A stretch of DNA of 64,000 bases from Rhabditoides inermis. Its lineage: Eukaryota; Nematoda; Chromadorea; Rhabditida; Rhabditidae. The notes under the pieces were generated by a model. The model saw only the letters and a program-made list of their open reading frames with translations. It did no database searches and had not been told where the DNA came from. The stretch lies in contig CAWZYM010000158.1 of NCBI GenBank assembly GCA_963966185.1, positions 246,001-310,000 on the forward strand, in the 5' to 3' direction. The position numbers were made by a program, and so were the translations under genes. Positions 35,770 to 47,940 of the stretch are shown piece after piece (positions within the stretch are counted from its first letter, which is position 1; every line of letters begins with the position of its first letter).

Positions 35770-38700
35770 TCTCTCTCACATCCATATTCCTTCCTGCAGG
35801 TATCTCCACTTGATAGTCTCGTCCCCAGAAATAACTGCATTGCTGATCGGCTGTGAATCTGAAAAGAAAGTAAACTCTAATTCTAATTTATTCCATCCGA
35901 AAATAATAATTTTCAAAAATCTCAAAAACCACCACAAAGTATGATATTCCAATTTGCACAACAACACAGAAGTAGCTTAAACTTTACTCTATGCAGCAAA
36001 AATGTGGGCCGAACCGGTGATCGAAACCGGGACCTCTCGCACCCAAAGCGAGAATCATACCACTAGACCATTCGGCCGCCGATTTTATTGTAACGTGAAG
36101 GTGTCTCGCCATAACATTTTCGCGAAACTATGCACTCAAAAGAAATGCCCACAGCAGGGATCGATCCTGCGACCTTCTGTTTACAAGACAGACGCTCTGC
36201 CACTGAGCTATACGGGCGATGTTTCCCGATTTCCCACAAGCCGTGTCGGGTGTGCACAAATTGCAATTTTCAGAATGGACAAGATACTATTTGGATGAGC
36301 AAACAAGACAAACATGCGAAACATTGAAACAATTACACAACGGTTTTCGTTTTGTTGCATTGTATGTAGTAACAAACCTCTGTCCCGGCAGTCTGCCGTC
36401 TGATAGATGGTTTACAGTGGAGAGACCGGGAGACGGGTCACGGAGACAGTTGCCACGCCCCGACTCACTGCAAACACATGTCAACAAACAAATAAACAAA
36501 CAACACACAAACAAGACTGACTCTAGCTGCATGAGAAAGGCGTTGAACTCTCTGACGGAGCACTCGCTCCACGTCGTCTTGCCCGCGCCGTTGACAGCCG
36601 ACATGAGACAGCAGCTGCGGCCGCACTGGTTCTGCACTCCGTCGTGCACCATGCCCATGCTGGAATAGGAAATCGACTGGTGAACATGAACCGAGTTATT
36701 CAAGATACTAAGTAGAGCTACAATATCGGACCACTGGCGACCATGCACCTTCAATCTACCTCGAGTACGTTACGGGAATCAATTCTTTGTTAGGATCTTT
36801 ACGCTTTCTACACTCTCTTTCTACACTCTCTTTCTACACACATCTTGAATATTCTTACTCTCTTCAGTGATAGCCGCACTCACTTGTGTCCCATTTCGTG
36901 TGCGAGTACGAACGACCTTCCTAGATGTAGTCCCTCGACGAGTGAACACGCGAACAGAGGGTCGCACATCCGCGCCACCGGAGCCACGCCAGCCACCGAC
37001 GCCGTCGTGTGGTAGATGTCGTACCTGTTGTTGTTGTTGTTGTTGTTTTTGTTGTTTGTTTGTTTGTTCCTGTAGTTTGTTGTGTTGTTTACCCCACCCA
37101 GTGAGCAGCACTCCATGGTCCCAGTGTCCAGTATCCGTCAGATCGCTTCCGGGATTGATTGCCGACTGAATTGTATTATGTGATGTGAGAACAGGGTCCA
37201 TAATGATAATGTCGGTGATAAGCAGCAGTTTGTTATGAACAACTATCGAAACGTACTGTGGTATTCATCTACTGTGGTATTCATCAATAAAACTCGATGG
37301 AGCAACGGAATGAGGTGGTACCTGATGTCTGCAGAAGCCGTCCAGAAGACTCTGTGCCTGTCCGTTCTTGTGAAGGGCAGTCGCCAGATTGCGAGGCTGC
37401 GTCTTCCACAATTCATATCTAAAGAAAAACAGGTATGATATATGATTGAAGGGAAATAGTCTATTACTATCGAGAGGTGAATAAATAAAAAAAAGTTCAC
37501 CTGACAATGACAATGTCGAGGTTGGGGGAGAGAGTGGGCTGTTGGTAGAGGACATGCACGTTGTTGATCAACGCGAGAGAGAAGTCGAGAAGGTGCTGCT
37601 CTGCTTCTCTGAAGATCTCTCTCTCCCTCTCCCTTTCTCCCTCCCTCCCTAACTCTCTCCCTCCCTACCTTGTAAACTCTCTTTGGAAGTGCTCGTAGAG
37701 CTTGGAATCGAGGAAGAGTCCTGAAACAGACGATACGTTTCAAGTGAGTTGTAAATAAATTGCACGATTTTCAGTGACAATTGTACAATTGGATCTTTTC
37801 TCATTCAATAACAAAATAAATACAAGTAACCACAAGTACCAATTTCTAGTGTGATAGGATCGAGTTGCGGGAAGATGAATGGTGATCCCAACTGAGCCTC
37901 CGATGGTACAGTGTAGTTCAATTGAAGGAGGTCGTCGGCTGAAAGATCCTTGTTTATTATCTTTACACGTATAAAAGAATACATACTGTCACCGATAACC
38001 AATAGACATACACATTTCATCACATTCTATACGATCTTGATGTTTTTCTTTGATTGAGCAGCATTGTGTGATATCAATCAAGTTATCTTGCAACGTGTGG
38101 TTTGACGGATGATGACTGGATATATCTCGAGACTATCTCCTATTAGCCCATCTCTCTGTCTCTTAGCCTCCCTTCTTCTCTTTCTCTCTCGATGTGACAT
38201 AACACACAACCGGATCAGGCCTGGCCTGTGTTGTTGGATTGTTGCAGGCAATGTGGGAACATCTTGTGTCTTCTGACCACAGATCAAACCTCTCGCTTGC
38301 ATAGCGTGCGTAGCTTTGCACAACTCGCCACACTTGCATACGAAGCTTTAGTTTGTATGGGTTTTTTCTAGCGGTGCAGCATGATAATAGCTTCACACTG
38401 CTCACTCGATGCAATCACTCACTCAGTGCTAATCGGTAAACGTGCCATTCACTCATGCAGTGTATATTCTACAGTTTAGTAAACATAAACAAGCATGAAC
38501 AAGCACTAACACTAACATCACAGCACACGACAGATAGAAGGAAGGAAGTGATAGGAACTGATACTCAGATGAAGGTGATTCTCGCTGTTTCTACCATGTG
38601 CACTTCCTTCCCACTATCGACACGACATCAAAACACACAACACACAACACAAAACACACAAGCGGAAAGCGGAAAGCAAAGCACCTGTGGTGACCCTCGG

Positions 38701-40901
38701 TCGGCCGTCCACATACTCCACTACGGGTCCGTCGTGCGAAGCACCTGAGCTCTCTCTCCCTCTCTCTCTCTCTCTCTCCCTCCCTCTATCCACTCTCTCA
38801 CTATCCCTCCTTCCCTCTCTCCATCCCTCCCTCCCTACCTACCTCCCTCTCACTCTCTCTCCCCCACTCACTGAGGTCGCAGAATCCGTCGTCGATTTCG
38901 TTGACCCGTATCTCCTCTGCTATATCGTGGAATGACTGTTCGAATGGAGTGAGAAGGGAAGCTGCTCGCTTGAACACCAAATGCTCCGCATCCTGAATTG
39001 ATATCAATTTGATTGTTTATGACTGTTTATAAATCAATGATCATCACATAAAACCAATTATCACTTGAACCGAACGCTGAAACGTATCATAACTCGAATT
39101 CCACGTACCGTATCCCTTCTGTGTCTGTCGGGCACTGTCTGTAGTACGAGGAAGTGTTCGTCTAGTACGAGTGTGCCCATCAGATGTCGACAGTCCGAGA
39201 TGGCGACTGGCGCGTCCGCGTGGCTAATTACACGACCCTGCGAACATGAGGATACATTCATGATTTCGGCTTTTCTAGACGTAGTAGGATTTGTTATGTA
39301 CGATACTTATCCAATCGATACGAGAGGAACAGATCCCCACAAAGCGTGAATCATTGTTTCGAGAAGCTATTCTGCAGTGGCAAGCGATGCTCGACGGGAG
39401 ATTGGGAAGAAGACGAGAAAGTGAAAGTCGGCAGAGTGACTCATCCATCTCACACAGATTCATGCGATTAGCAAAACAAGCAAGTGACTAATTCACACGT
39501 ACAATGACAAATGAATGTGCGAGTGTATCTAACCTGATAGTGGCAATTCGTGTCGAGAGGAATTCCCTCATGCCGAGTCTCATTGTGCTCGTCGCGAATC
39601 TGCAATTTCAAGGTAGTACCATCACAACTCGACAAGGAACAGTACTTACTAGTCTACAATCTCACAGTACAAGTTACTTGGTTACTAGAGTAGAATCAAC
39701 GGATCGGAGAGCATATAAGCCCAGCTCACCACAGTGACGATGTGGGGGCTGATGATCCTCCGATTCGGCTTCAGATCCAGGTCGTACGTCGTGTTCCAGG
39801 CACTTGAAAAAAACATAAATATTGTGTAATCGTATTTCTCCACACGTAGCTAATCCTTCATTTGTCCATTCATTGAGATAAAAATGACAGTTCGTATCGT
39901 TTATACATATTTGTGTTTCTCCACACATCACTAATCATTCGTGTTTGATTACTTCAATGTTTCAATATTCATTCCACAATCCCATTACATTCAGAAAATG
40001 ATCGACCCTCATGCAAACGTCGTGAAACGTACCAGCGAATAAGTATGCAAGTGAAGTGAAACGTACTCGAATCTCAACCGCAGTTTTCCTCCGTCCTCCC
40101 GTATTCTCCTCGTCTTGATGACTGTGTATTCGGGTACATGGTGCACCTGGTATCGATCGAATATTGATTAATTATTGATTTATCGATTACCTCATCGACT
40201 CCAAACACACTTTGCAACTCGCGTTTTGAGAGGCGTTTGTGGAGACACTAAAATGTAAAAATATATCATCATACTTTCGTGAAACACTTTCATAGTTTTT
40301 TTTCTTCCAAACTACGATGTCTCACGTCTGCACCTTGATCATGGGATTTCGTTTTCGTTTGAATGTGATGTGATGTTAGATGGAACCGCCGAGTTTGGGA
40401 GAAAAACTGCTATCACTTTCATTGAATGCGTTGATGTGTTCCGGGAACTTGGATGTTCAATGCCAAATCCATTCCAGATCCGATGACTCGGACACGTCTC
40501 ACTCCAGGTTATCCGAAAAAGCCGCTGCTGCGTACTTGATATCTATCCATGTGATTGTGTAATCAACAAATCCGTTCTGATTCGTTTTCTACGGTTTGAA
40601 AACCCCGATCCGAAATGATTGATGGAATAGCGTGGAAAAAGAGTGCGCAAATGATTTCCAGAAGGCGAAAGAAGAGTGGATTTCGGCAAACCATACTGGA
40701 GAACTGCGATCGAAAAAGTGGAATCCAGTTGTAATGGCTATCCCCTTCCACTTTTTCATGCGCATTTCACTTCAAACAACTTTCGATGTTGTACAACCTA
40801 CAACCAAGAAGGAGCGAATTCAAAGTAACAAAGGCAATGGAACCAAGAAGTCTCACCAGAATTTGCGGCAGCACGACCGCTATACAAAATAGAAGCCGCA
40901 T
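27525..40901 (-). CDS. ADAMTS-type secreted metalloprotease with ~14 TSP1 modules (ADT-1-like)
   Basis: Secreted zinc protease of the extracellular matrix. About 30 exons run from [15 protein letters not shown] (signal peptide, 40901; a CTCTACAG acceptor lies just upstream) to the stop at 27525-27527. Order: propeptide (40.2-38.7 kb, with [16 protein letters not shown] and NCHYQG); reprolysin catalytic domain (37.94-36.5 kb) with HEMGHNMGMVHD across an intron, giving the three zinc His, catalytic Glu and trailing Asp, then CLMSAVNG as Met-turn; disintegrin-like region (36.5-35.5 kb); a central TSP1 (35.4 kb); a Cys-rich domain (35.2-34.7 kb). About 13 more TSP1 repeats follow (34.57-27.57 kb; [25 protein letters not shown] and others). 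The many repeats resemble C. elegans ADT-1; I saw no GON domain. Introns carry a LINE, a SINE-like unit, two tRNA genes and GA/CT tracts. Exon edges in the TSP array are approximate. Confidence 0.9.
27945..27988. repeat. (CT)n tract in an ADAMTS intron
   Basis: CT repeat close to the acceptor of the exon encoding [12 protein letters not shown]. On the gene's sense strand it is (GA)n, so it does not serve as polypyrimidine tract. Confidence 0.88.
29310..29418. repeat. (CT/CCCT)n tract in an ADAMTS intron
   Basis: About 110 bp of CTCC/CT repeats directly after the donor of the exon encoding [14 protein letters not shown] (sense-strand purine). Confidence 0.88.
29590..31105 (+). mobile_element. 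5'-truncated non-LTR retrotransposon (Jockey/CR1-like LINE)
   Basis: An open frame (usable ATG at 29612, stop at 30731-30733) encodes the reverse transcriptase from its second conserved block on: [37 protein letters not shown] and the YADDT catalytic box, then a conserved C-terminal region. The endonuclease and the start of the RT domain are missing. About 370 bp of 3' UTR ends in an ATTAC microsatellite (about 31085-31100), typical of LINE tails. It sits antisense in an ADAMTS intron. The RT frame has no stop, suggesting a recent insertion. Confidence 0.9.
31192..31256 (+). other. tRNA-like sequence, SINE candidate
   Basis: TGGCGTATTGG (box A, 31199) and TGGTTCGATAC (box B, 31241) are spaced as in a tRNA, but the arms do not fold well. 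It lies about 90 bp after the LINE tail in an ADAMTS intron. A Pol III-derived SINE head is the likely reading. Confidence 0.55.
31910..31960. repeat. (GA)n tract in an ADAMTS intron
   Basis: GA repeat between the exon encoding [12 protein letters not shown] and the next one; on the gene's sense strand it is a pyrimidine tract. Confidence 0.9.
32418..32508. repeat. (GA)n-rich ADAMTS intron
   Basis: GA/GGGA repeats fill nearly the whole intron splitting the TSP1 repeat with [11 protein letters not shown]; sense-strand pyrimidine. Confidence 0.88.
35685..35777. repeat. (CT)n tract in an ADAMTS intron
   Basis: About 90 bp of CT repeats between the disintegrin-like exons (sense strand GA), next to the donor of the exon encoding the DYQVEIPAG segment. 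Confidence 0.9.
36006..36077 (-). tRNA. tRNA-Pro (anticodon UGG)
   Basis: A full 72-base cloverleaf. The acceptor GGCCGAA pairs with TTCGGCC with discriminator C, box A is TGGTCTAGTGG, the anticodon stem CTCGC/GCGAG encloses TTTGGGT, and the T arm has GGTTTCGATCACC. It lies in an ADAMTS intron on the same strand, 68 bp from a tRNA-Thr gene. Confidence 0.95.
36146..36217 (-). tRNA. tRNA-Thr (anticodon UGU), second copy
   Basis: 72 bases with acceptor GCCCGTA/TGTGGGC, box A TAGCTCAGTGG, anticodon loop CTTGTAA and T arm GGATCGATCC. It is nearly identical to the gene at 27040-27111, and even the AAAAGAAATG-like 3' flank is similar, suggesting a recent duplication or retroposition. Confidence 0.95.
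38040..38685. other. large ADAMTS intron without recognised content
   Basis: Part of the roughly 750-bp intron between the propeptide exon ending PRVTT and the exon starting ADDLLQL. A short [11 protein letters not shown] frame near 38016 is not needed to keep the reading frame. CACAAC/ACACAA near-repeats occur at about 38620-38665. Confidence 0.5.
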
Positions 40902-41482
40902 GGCTCCTCGAAAGTACTGTAGAGAATAAAGTAGATCAATGCATGCGTAGAGGTTCGCCCAAATCAGATTCCTAGAATTCCGCTCGCCCTGGAAAACTGA
41001 ATTGTAATTAATTAGGTAAACACATTGGCATGGGAGGAAGGATAGGGGAAGGAAGGAAGGAAGGATCGATGGATCGGACGGCATTTCTCGATAAGGATCG
41101 AAGCTGGATGGAAGCTGCAAGAAACGCCGCGACCGGGCAGCAACCACACAACACCCAAATGCGAATCACGCAAGAGAAGAAAGGATACGAGAACGTACGT
41201 ATAGTAGGTATATGAGAACGTACGGATACTTACAGACTTACAGTGTTCATATAGAAACAACGTACATATGTCAACTAAAGCCGCATACTAGTATAGAGGG
41301 ATTACAAAAACTAGCACGGTATCGGAGATAGCCCGCGGCAATGTAGCGAACTAGAAGGATTTGTCACACTAGGGCTATCAAATTCAGGCGAGCCGAGAGA
41401 GAGGAGAGAGAGAGAAACATGAATGCAATGACACGATGTTTCACACTTGTAGACACACACCGGATGATAGCCACCGGGAGAG

Positions 41483-41524
<42 letters not shown>

Positions 41525-41654
41525 GAGAGAGAGAGAGAGACGCATGGCGATCCGGTTGCGCGAGCCGCCTGCTGCCGACTGGAGACCGCCTCGAATGTGG
41601 CAAGATCAGATAAGTCACACTCATGCCCGTGCAAGCCTGGGATTTAGTCATCTC

Positions 41655-41690
<36 letters not shown>

Positions 41691-41900
41691 CCTTTCTCTC
41701 TCTCTCTCCCGGTCACGGCTAGCGGTTACGGATTTACACCCACAGATCATATCGTCTCAATTTTGGACACCTATGCGTTGTTAATTAATTGTAAGAAAAA
41801 CTAGTAATAAACACAAAACTCGTAAAAGATTGAGGGATGGTGTGAAAGTGAGATGGGCGCCCGCTGCAGAACTGGTCAGCTTACGGCGGGGGCATCACTC

Positions 41901-41983
<83 letters not shown>

Positions 41984-43919
41984 ATAGACAGTGAAAAATC
42001 GCCTGAGGGGCGGATAAACGAAATCGCCTCTCCTTGTCTCATCGCCGCACACAAAGAATCTGAGGAGAGTCCATAAACGGCTGGAAACGAGGGTCAGGTG
42101 GACATGGGATGATGAATTGTGACGACGGAAACAGGTTGAAGGAGGAATAGAGGAATAACAAATTCCTGCAAACCATACTATTCAAAATTCAGCAGACAAC
42201 ACTACTGAGTGCACTGCTGAGTGCACTGACTGAGTGGTGGGGGAGTGGAGTGGAGGGTCCACGAGAACAGGACAACATCAAGAACATTCGAGGAGGAGGA
42301 GGAGGAGGAGGAGGAGATGGGGTCAGACGAATAGTGACACTGTACCGGGGACGACAACCCATCATCATATGCTAATACCCCGCCGGGTGATTCCAGTATT
42401 TTTGGCGATGCACTGCGTTTCCAGTTTCAGAGAGAGAGGGAGAGAGGGATCGGGGTCAGAGAGGATCAGTGGGAGAGGGAGGAAGGGTGGGAGGGAGGGG
42501 AGTGACCATATGCCGTAACGCGTCGGCCGGAACCAGTCTGCATCTCTGGATCTGTCCGACCGACTAGACAATACTCGACAATTACACCACCAAACTGGCA
42601 GCGATGAGGGAAGGAGTTCAGTCCTCACAGTTCACTCGAGCTAAACAGCTAAACTATCCGGAATAGGTGGGGAGTATGCAATCATGAGAGATATTTCACG
42701 TGGCAAGCTATCGCACCTCCATTGTTGCATTTAAATCACTATGATTATGTCACAGGCGTGAAACGTAACACGAGAATTAGATATAATATATAATATGCAT
42801 TTACGAACTCTGCTACTACATGTCTGAATGGTATTCCAGAGTTCTAGTCCTTGAAAACCAGAGAGTGCAATCATAAGAGTAAGGAGTGGAATTCGTGTAA
42901 TTGTACTGATCAAACGCACGTACCTCACAGGTGAAACGTATGACAAAAGTATCACAGAGAAGAATACCCTTCCGGTGGGTGTTACGTGTTGTTACCACGC
43001 ACAAATCGAGTCAAGTGGGTATCGCCCATCCCCCCCCCTCTCTCTCTCTCTCCCCCCCCTCTCTCTCTCCCCTCTCTCCTATATTGCCCCGGGTGACGCG
43101 TCATTGTGGCCACATTTGCATACGGGCGCCGTCCGGCGGATGTACTATTCTAGAGTACGGATCGAGTTTCAGATGGAGGCGATTGAGGCGATCGAAATCG
43201 CGCGGGCCGAGATCAGAGATCGAGGGATCAGCAAACCGAATATGCACTTTTGACTTTTTATTGGTTATAAGACGATAGACCAGCAACAATTAACATGCAA
43301 TAACACAGGTCTTGTTTAGCGTGACAGTGAAACATATGAGGAAAAACCTGGCAACGTGTCGAGTATGTTTCAATAATGACGTTACAAATTAACAAATTCG
43401 AATGAGTAAGAGTAGGTATCAGTTGTCAGTATCAGTAACCGGTATAAACGGTATACGCAATCGCGAATAGCGTTCGAAATCCCGCGCATACGCAATCATA
43501 CGTTGTTTGTACAGTTCGAATTGCGCGCATTGAATGAATGTGAGAGGGTGAGAGTACAACACCTATGGTCATCCCGTTCCTTTCCCCCCCTACCAAGAAT
43601 AGCCCCCACAAAACCGCCTCTTCTTCACACATATATACGTTTTATTAGCAGCACAGAAAAAGGAAGAACACACACACACATTGCACAACACAACACTATA
43701 CCAGTCAAGAGGTCAGCAGGAGGCAGGAGGTACAACTAGCATAGGCTAGTGGGGGAAAGGGGGTGGGGTTCCTAGTTGGATTCACGAGTTTTGTTACTCT
43801 GTGGTAAAATATGAGGAGCAGAGAGAGGTTAATAATGGGGGTTAATAGGGTGAGGGTCAAAACAGTAATAAAAAACACCCCGGACAGGGCGGATGAGTAA
43901 ATATTAGCATATTAAGTGT
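40902..43919. other. spacer between ADAMTS and the hedgehog-related gene
   Basis: No exon recognised on either strand in 3 kb. Contents: GA block (41462-41541), CT block (41651-41709), CT block (41900-41984), nine GGA triplets (42289-42317), and TGAAACGTA motifs near 42760 and 42931. It should hold the ADAMTS promoter. Confidence 0.55.
41462..41984. repeat. cluster of opposed GA and CT microsatellites
   Basis: GA repeats at 41462-41541 are followed by CT repeats at 41651-41709 and 41900-41984 on the same strand. A transcript across this region could fold back on itself. Confidence 0.88.
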
Positions 43920-44009
43920 TTACAAGACTCCGAAGAAGTTGGCGACCGAAGTGAGAATAGCACGCTGGACGGGCGGCATGTTCTGCTCAACCTGGGAAGA
44001 GGAAGGGGT

Positions 44010-44055
<46 letters not shown>

Positions 44056-45506
44056 AGGGAGGGGGAGAGAGAGAGAGAGGGGGGGGAGAGGGGGGGAACG
44101 TACCTCTTCGGGGCTGGGAATGTCGGGTAGCTTGGGTAGTTCTCCGAGTGGCGGCAGGGTGGGCAGAGCTGGCAGCTGTTCAGGCTGCTGCTGCAAAATG
44201 TTCAGTTCGTTTGGCATACGTTTCACGCATATTGCGAAAGCGGATGGCTGGCAGAAATCGACAATATCAGGAAGATACTAGTGTAATAATACAAGTACAG
44301 CTGCACACCGACCGTCTGTGTGTATTGTGTCTGTTGCTGTGGCTGGTACTGCTGTTGACCCTGCTGGTACTGACCAGTCGACTGCTGCTGCTGCTGCGAC
44401 TGCATCATCTGCTCCACGCCTGTAAACAGCATACATATCGCTGGTTCACGTCTAATTGTGTCGTTTAGTTAAAAGTGTGTTCGGTGAATGTGGTTTGAAC
44501 ACCTACCGTTTCCATATCCCTGCTGTGACTGAGGCTGGATGGTAGCAGCGTTCTGCTGGCTTTGAGCATACACCGGCTGAACAATCATTATTTCTGTTAC
44601 AGTACATAGGAGAGGAGCTACAGTACCCCAGCATGTACAGTACCCACCTGCTGTTGTTGCTGAGTGTTGTATTGCTGTGTCTGCTGGTAGAAGCCAGGGG
44701 CAGCAGCCTGCTGAGGCACCTAGACAAGGGTTATGTTATGTACAAATGTGCAAGGCATACGTTTAACACATGACCTAAAAACAATGAACACATAAACGCT
44801 TCAATCGTCATCAGCCATTTCCCAGAATGATAATGATGATTACGTGAAGCTGTCCGTCGTTTTTGATCAGTAATCGGGGTGTGAAGGAACTTTGGAAATG
44901 GAGAATGGACTGCGACCCACCTGCTGTGCGTACTGCTGTGTCTGGTCCTGTGCCCCGAATGCCTGCTGGGGCTGCTGCGGAGGAGGCGCGAATAGGTTCG
45001 GCAGCTGCTGAAACACATGTCACATATAGATCTAATCTGATTTGTCTAGTGAATCTGAGGTTTGAAGTTTGAACAGTGGTGTTTTGATCGATAAAATATC
45101 ATTTTGCTGTTAGTCATCCGCTTTTGGATGTGTTGTCAGTTGAGATAGCAGAGTACCGATTGAAAATTATCGTCGATGAACGTTATATGAACTCGATGTG
45201 AAACGTACCCCTCTAATTACCCTCTCATTTTCTCTCTCTCACCATTGCGGGCGGGTTCTTGAAGAGCTCAGCCAGGGGATTCGAACCGAACAGAGCAGTC
45301 ATAGGGTCGACAGTCGTCTGAATAGAGAGGTATCAATAGTAAGTTCACTGTTAGCATTTAGAGATGAAGGCAGAGAGGGGGGAGAGAGAGAGGGGGGGAG
45401 AGAGAGAGAGTAGAGAGAGGGGGAGAGAGGGAGAGAGAGGAGTGGGCAAGAGAAATATGAGAGAGGAGAGAGGGAGAGAGAGGAGATTGAACAAGAGAAA
45501 TATGAA

Positions 45507-45557
<51 letters not shown>

Positions 45558-47572
45558 GGGAAAGAGAGAGAAGAAGAGAGACAGAGAGATCCTCTCCCCA
45601 CCTGCTGTTGCTGGTAGTAGTTCTGGTAGCCGTTGTTGATCTGCTGCTGCTGCGTGTTGTAGCCGGACTAAAAAATCATTTAATAACTGATAATGTTGTT
45701 GTTATCACGTCGAAAAACATTCTATTATTCATGTGGTAACGTGTCCGCTTTTGTTGCAGGTGTGTAACGTAAGTGAGAAGAATAGTGGGTTGCTACATCC
45801 ATGTATCAGTCACAAATTGTCAACCTCCGCCAGCGTGCGCTTCACGCAGCGCGTGAAACGTACGCGACAGAGAGACTCGCCAGTGCGTGTCTCTATCCCG
45901 TCCCGTCCCCTCACCTGCTGTCCCTGCTGTCCTTCCTGCTGTCCTCCCTGGCTGGGCTGTGCTGTCTGCTGGACTGCGTACTGACTGATCGTCTGCGGCA
46001 CGGGAGACGGAGTGGGCGAAGGCTGAAAAGAAGATATCACATATTGATATTGACACATCCTGCATAATATACATGTGTGTGCCATCTTCGCATTACTAGC
46101 ACTAGAAACGCCCCAACCCCCCTGTTGCTGGTGCCTTCTTGTGACCCATGCAATGAGACACTTTAATTTCCCGTTACCATTTTCCCAGCTGCCATTCGGT
46201 GAATATGTGTGTGGCACCAAAACATGAACTGCGTGATTTCAATCGATGGCATATTCTCAATGCAACCCTGCACCCAGCGACCCAGCCCGCATTGTGAACT
46301 TGTGCAACTACTACGTACTACGTGTGATTTGTAGATGTGCTTCCCAATCCCAATCTCATTGCACATCTCCCTCACATCCACGTTCCAGTAACAGTTGCAC
46401 CAGTTGCGATACGGCTGGTATGCGGTTGTCGTCTCAAACTAGGAGAGATTGGAAACGTGAAATTGCGAGGAGACATCCATTTTAATCTTGAAACGTACAT
46501 CCCACAGTTTCCACAATTCCGTTGCTACTACCTGCGGCGGAGGTGTCTGGGGAAGAGGCTGGAGGGGGAGGGGCTGCTGGGGAGAGAGAGGCACGCCCGC
46601 CACGCGACGATGCACAGCCTGGAGAGAGGGAGGGTGAGAGAGACGGAGGGAGAGAGAGAGAGAGAGAGAGAGAGGACGGACCTCGATGTTCTGCACAGAC
46701 TGGTCCTCTGGCTGCGTTCCGCCGACGATCGCGTTTTCATCCACCAGATCGTCTGAAAATGATTACTTTTTTTTCAAAACAATGAAACAACTTTTCGATT
46801 TAAATACGTTTCACTGTTGTCGCAAATAGAGTTTAAACTCTTTTCCTAATCACTCGCTATCCTTTTGTCGGATATAAAAAAACAATGACAATGACAATCC
46901 TTGAATACGTTTCAGTGTCGTTACAAATGGAATGCAGACTCGTTTTAGTAATTCCGTGGTGAGAGCTATATAAATTCAAATGTATACGAGAAAAGAATAG
47001 ATTAGAATGGAATTTGAAAGGGAAAATGGTAGACTGACGTGTGGGTTCGTCGAAGCAGGGCATGCGGCGGATGCTCACAGAGTACGATACACTGAAAAGG
47101 AGATTGATATAGAAATATAGACATAATTAGTAAGTTACTATAATACTACACAAAATGAGAGGAAACTCGTGGCAGCGGCATTTGTTGTTTCATTAATTAT
47201 TTATGATTGCACATCGCGATTTGCACAAATTATCGGTTTAACAGTGACCACACATGAAACGTTGTGAACAAATGTTTCACGTCTGATCTGTTCTACCTGT
47301 GTTATGTAAGTGTGTTCAATTGATCCGAAACTAATAATAAATGACCCACGTTCCGTTGTCTGCGACCTCCTTGACCATGTCGGAAATGTAGTCAAAGGCC
47401 ACGACGCGGCCGTGCTGAGTCACCTGGAAGAGAACGCGTGTTGATTCCGACAGCTAATGATCAAACGAATTGCTTCATCAGTTTCTGTTCCACTACCCTC
47501 GAGTGTGAGGGAGTAGGGAGAGAGAGAGAGAGAGTAAGAGAGAGAGAGAAGAGAAAGAGAGAGACAGAAACG

Positions 47573-47603
<31 letters not shown>

Positions 47604-47733
47604 ATCCATTCTCCTCACCTCTCCTCCCACAACCAGCTGTCCATTGTGAACGGTGGCGATTCCGCGGTCCTCAGTCTCGAATAGACCCTCGTAGCGACAG
47701 CAACGCTTCAGAACACTGCAAACAGGGAAAAAT

Positions 47734-47796
<63 letters not shown>

Positions 47797-47805
47797 GAGA
47801 GAGAG

Positions 47806-47854
<49 letters not shown>

Positions 47855-47891
47855 GAGAGAGAGAGAGAAAAAAAGAGAGAAAGAGAGAGAG

Positions 47892-47940
<49 letters not shown>

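Noticed and set aside
37805..38023. [12 protein letters not shown] start as a separate small gene or extra ADAMTS exon
   Set aside because: Splicing the propeptide exon ending PRVTT directly to ADDLLQL keeps phase, and including this piece introduces a stop codon.
40380..40892. Plus-strand frames opposite the first ADAMTS intron as a nested gene
   Set aside because: Short, without recognisable domain, splice-acceptor context or repeat of codon patterns seen in real exons here.
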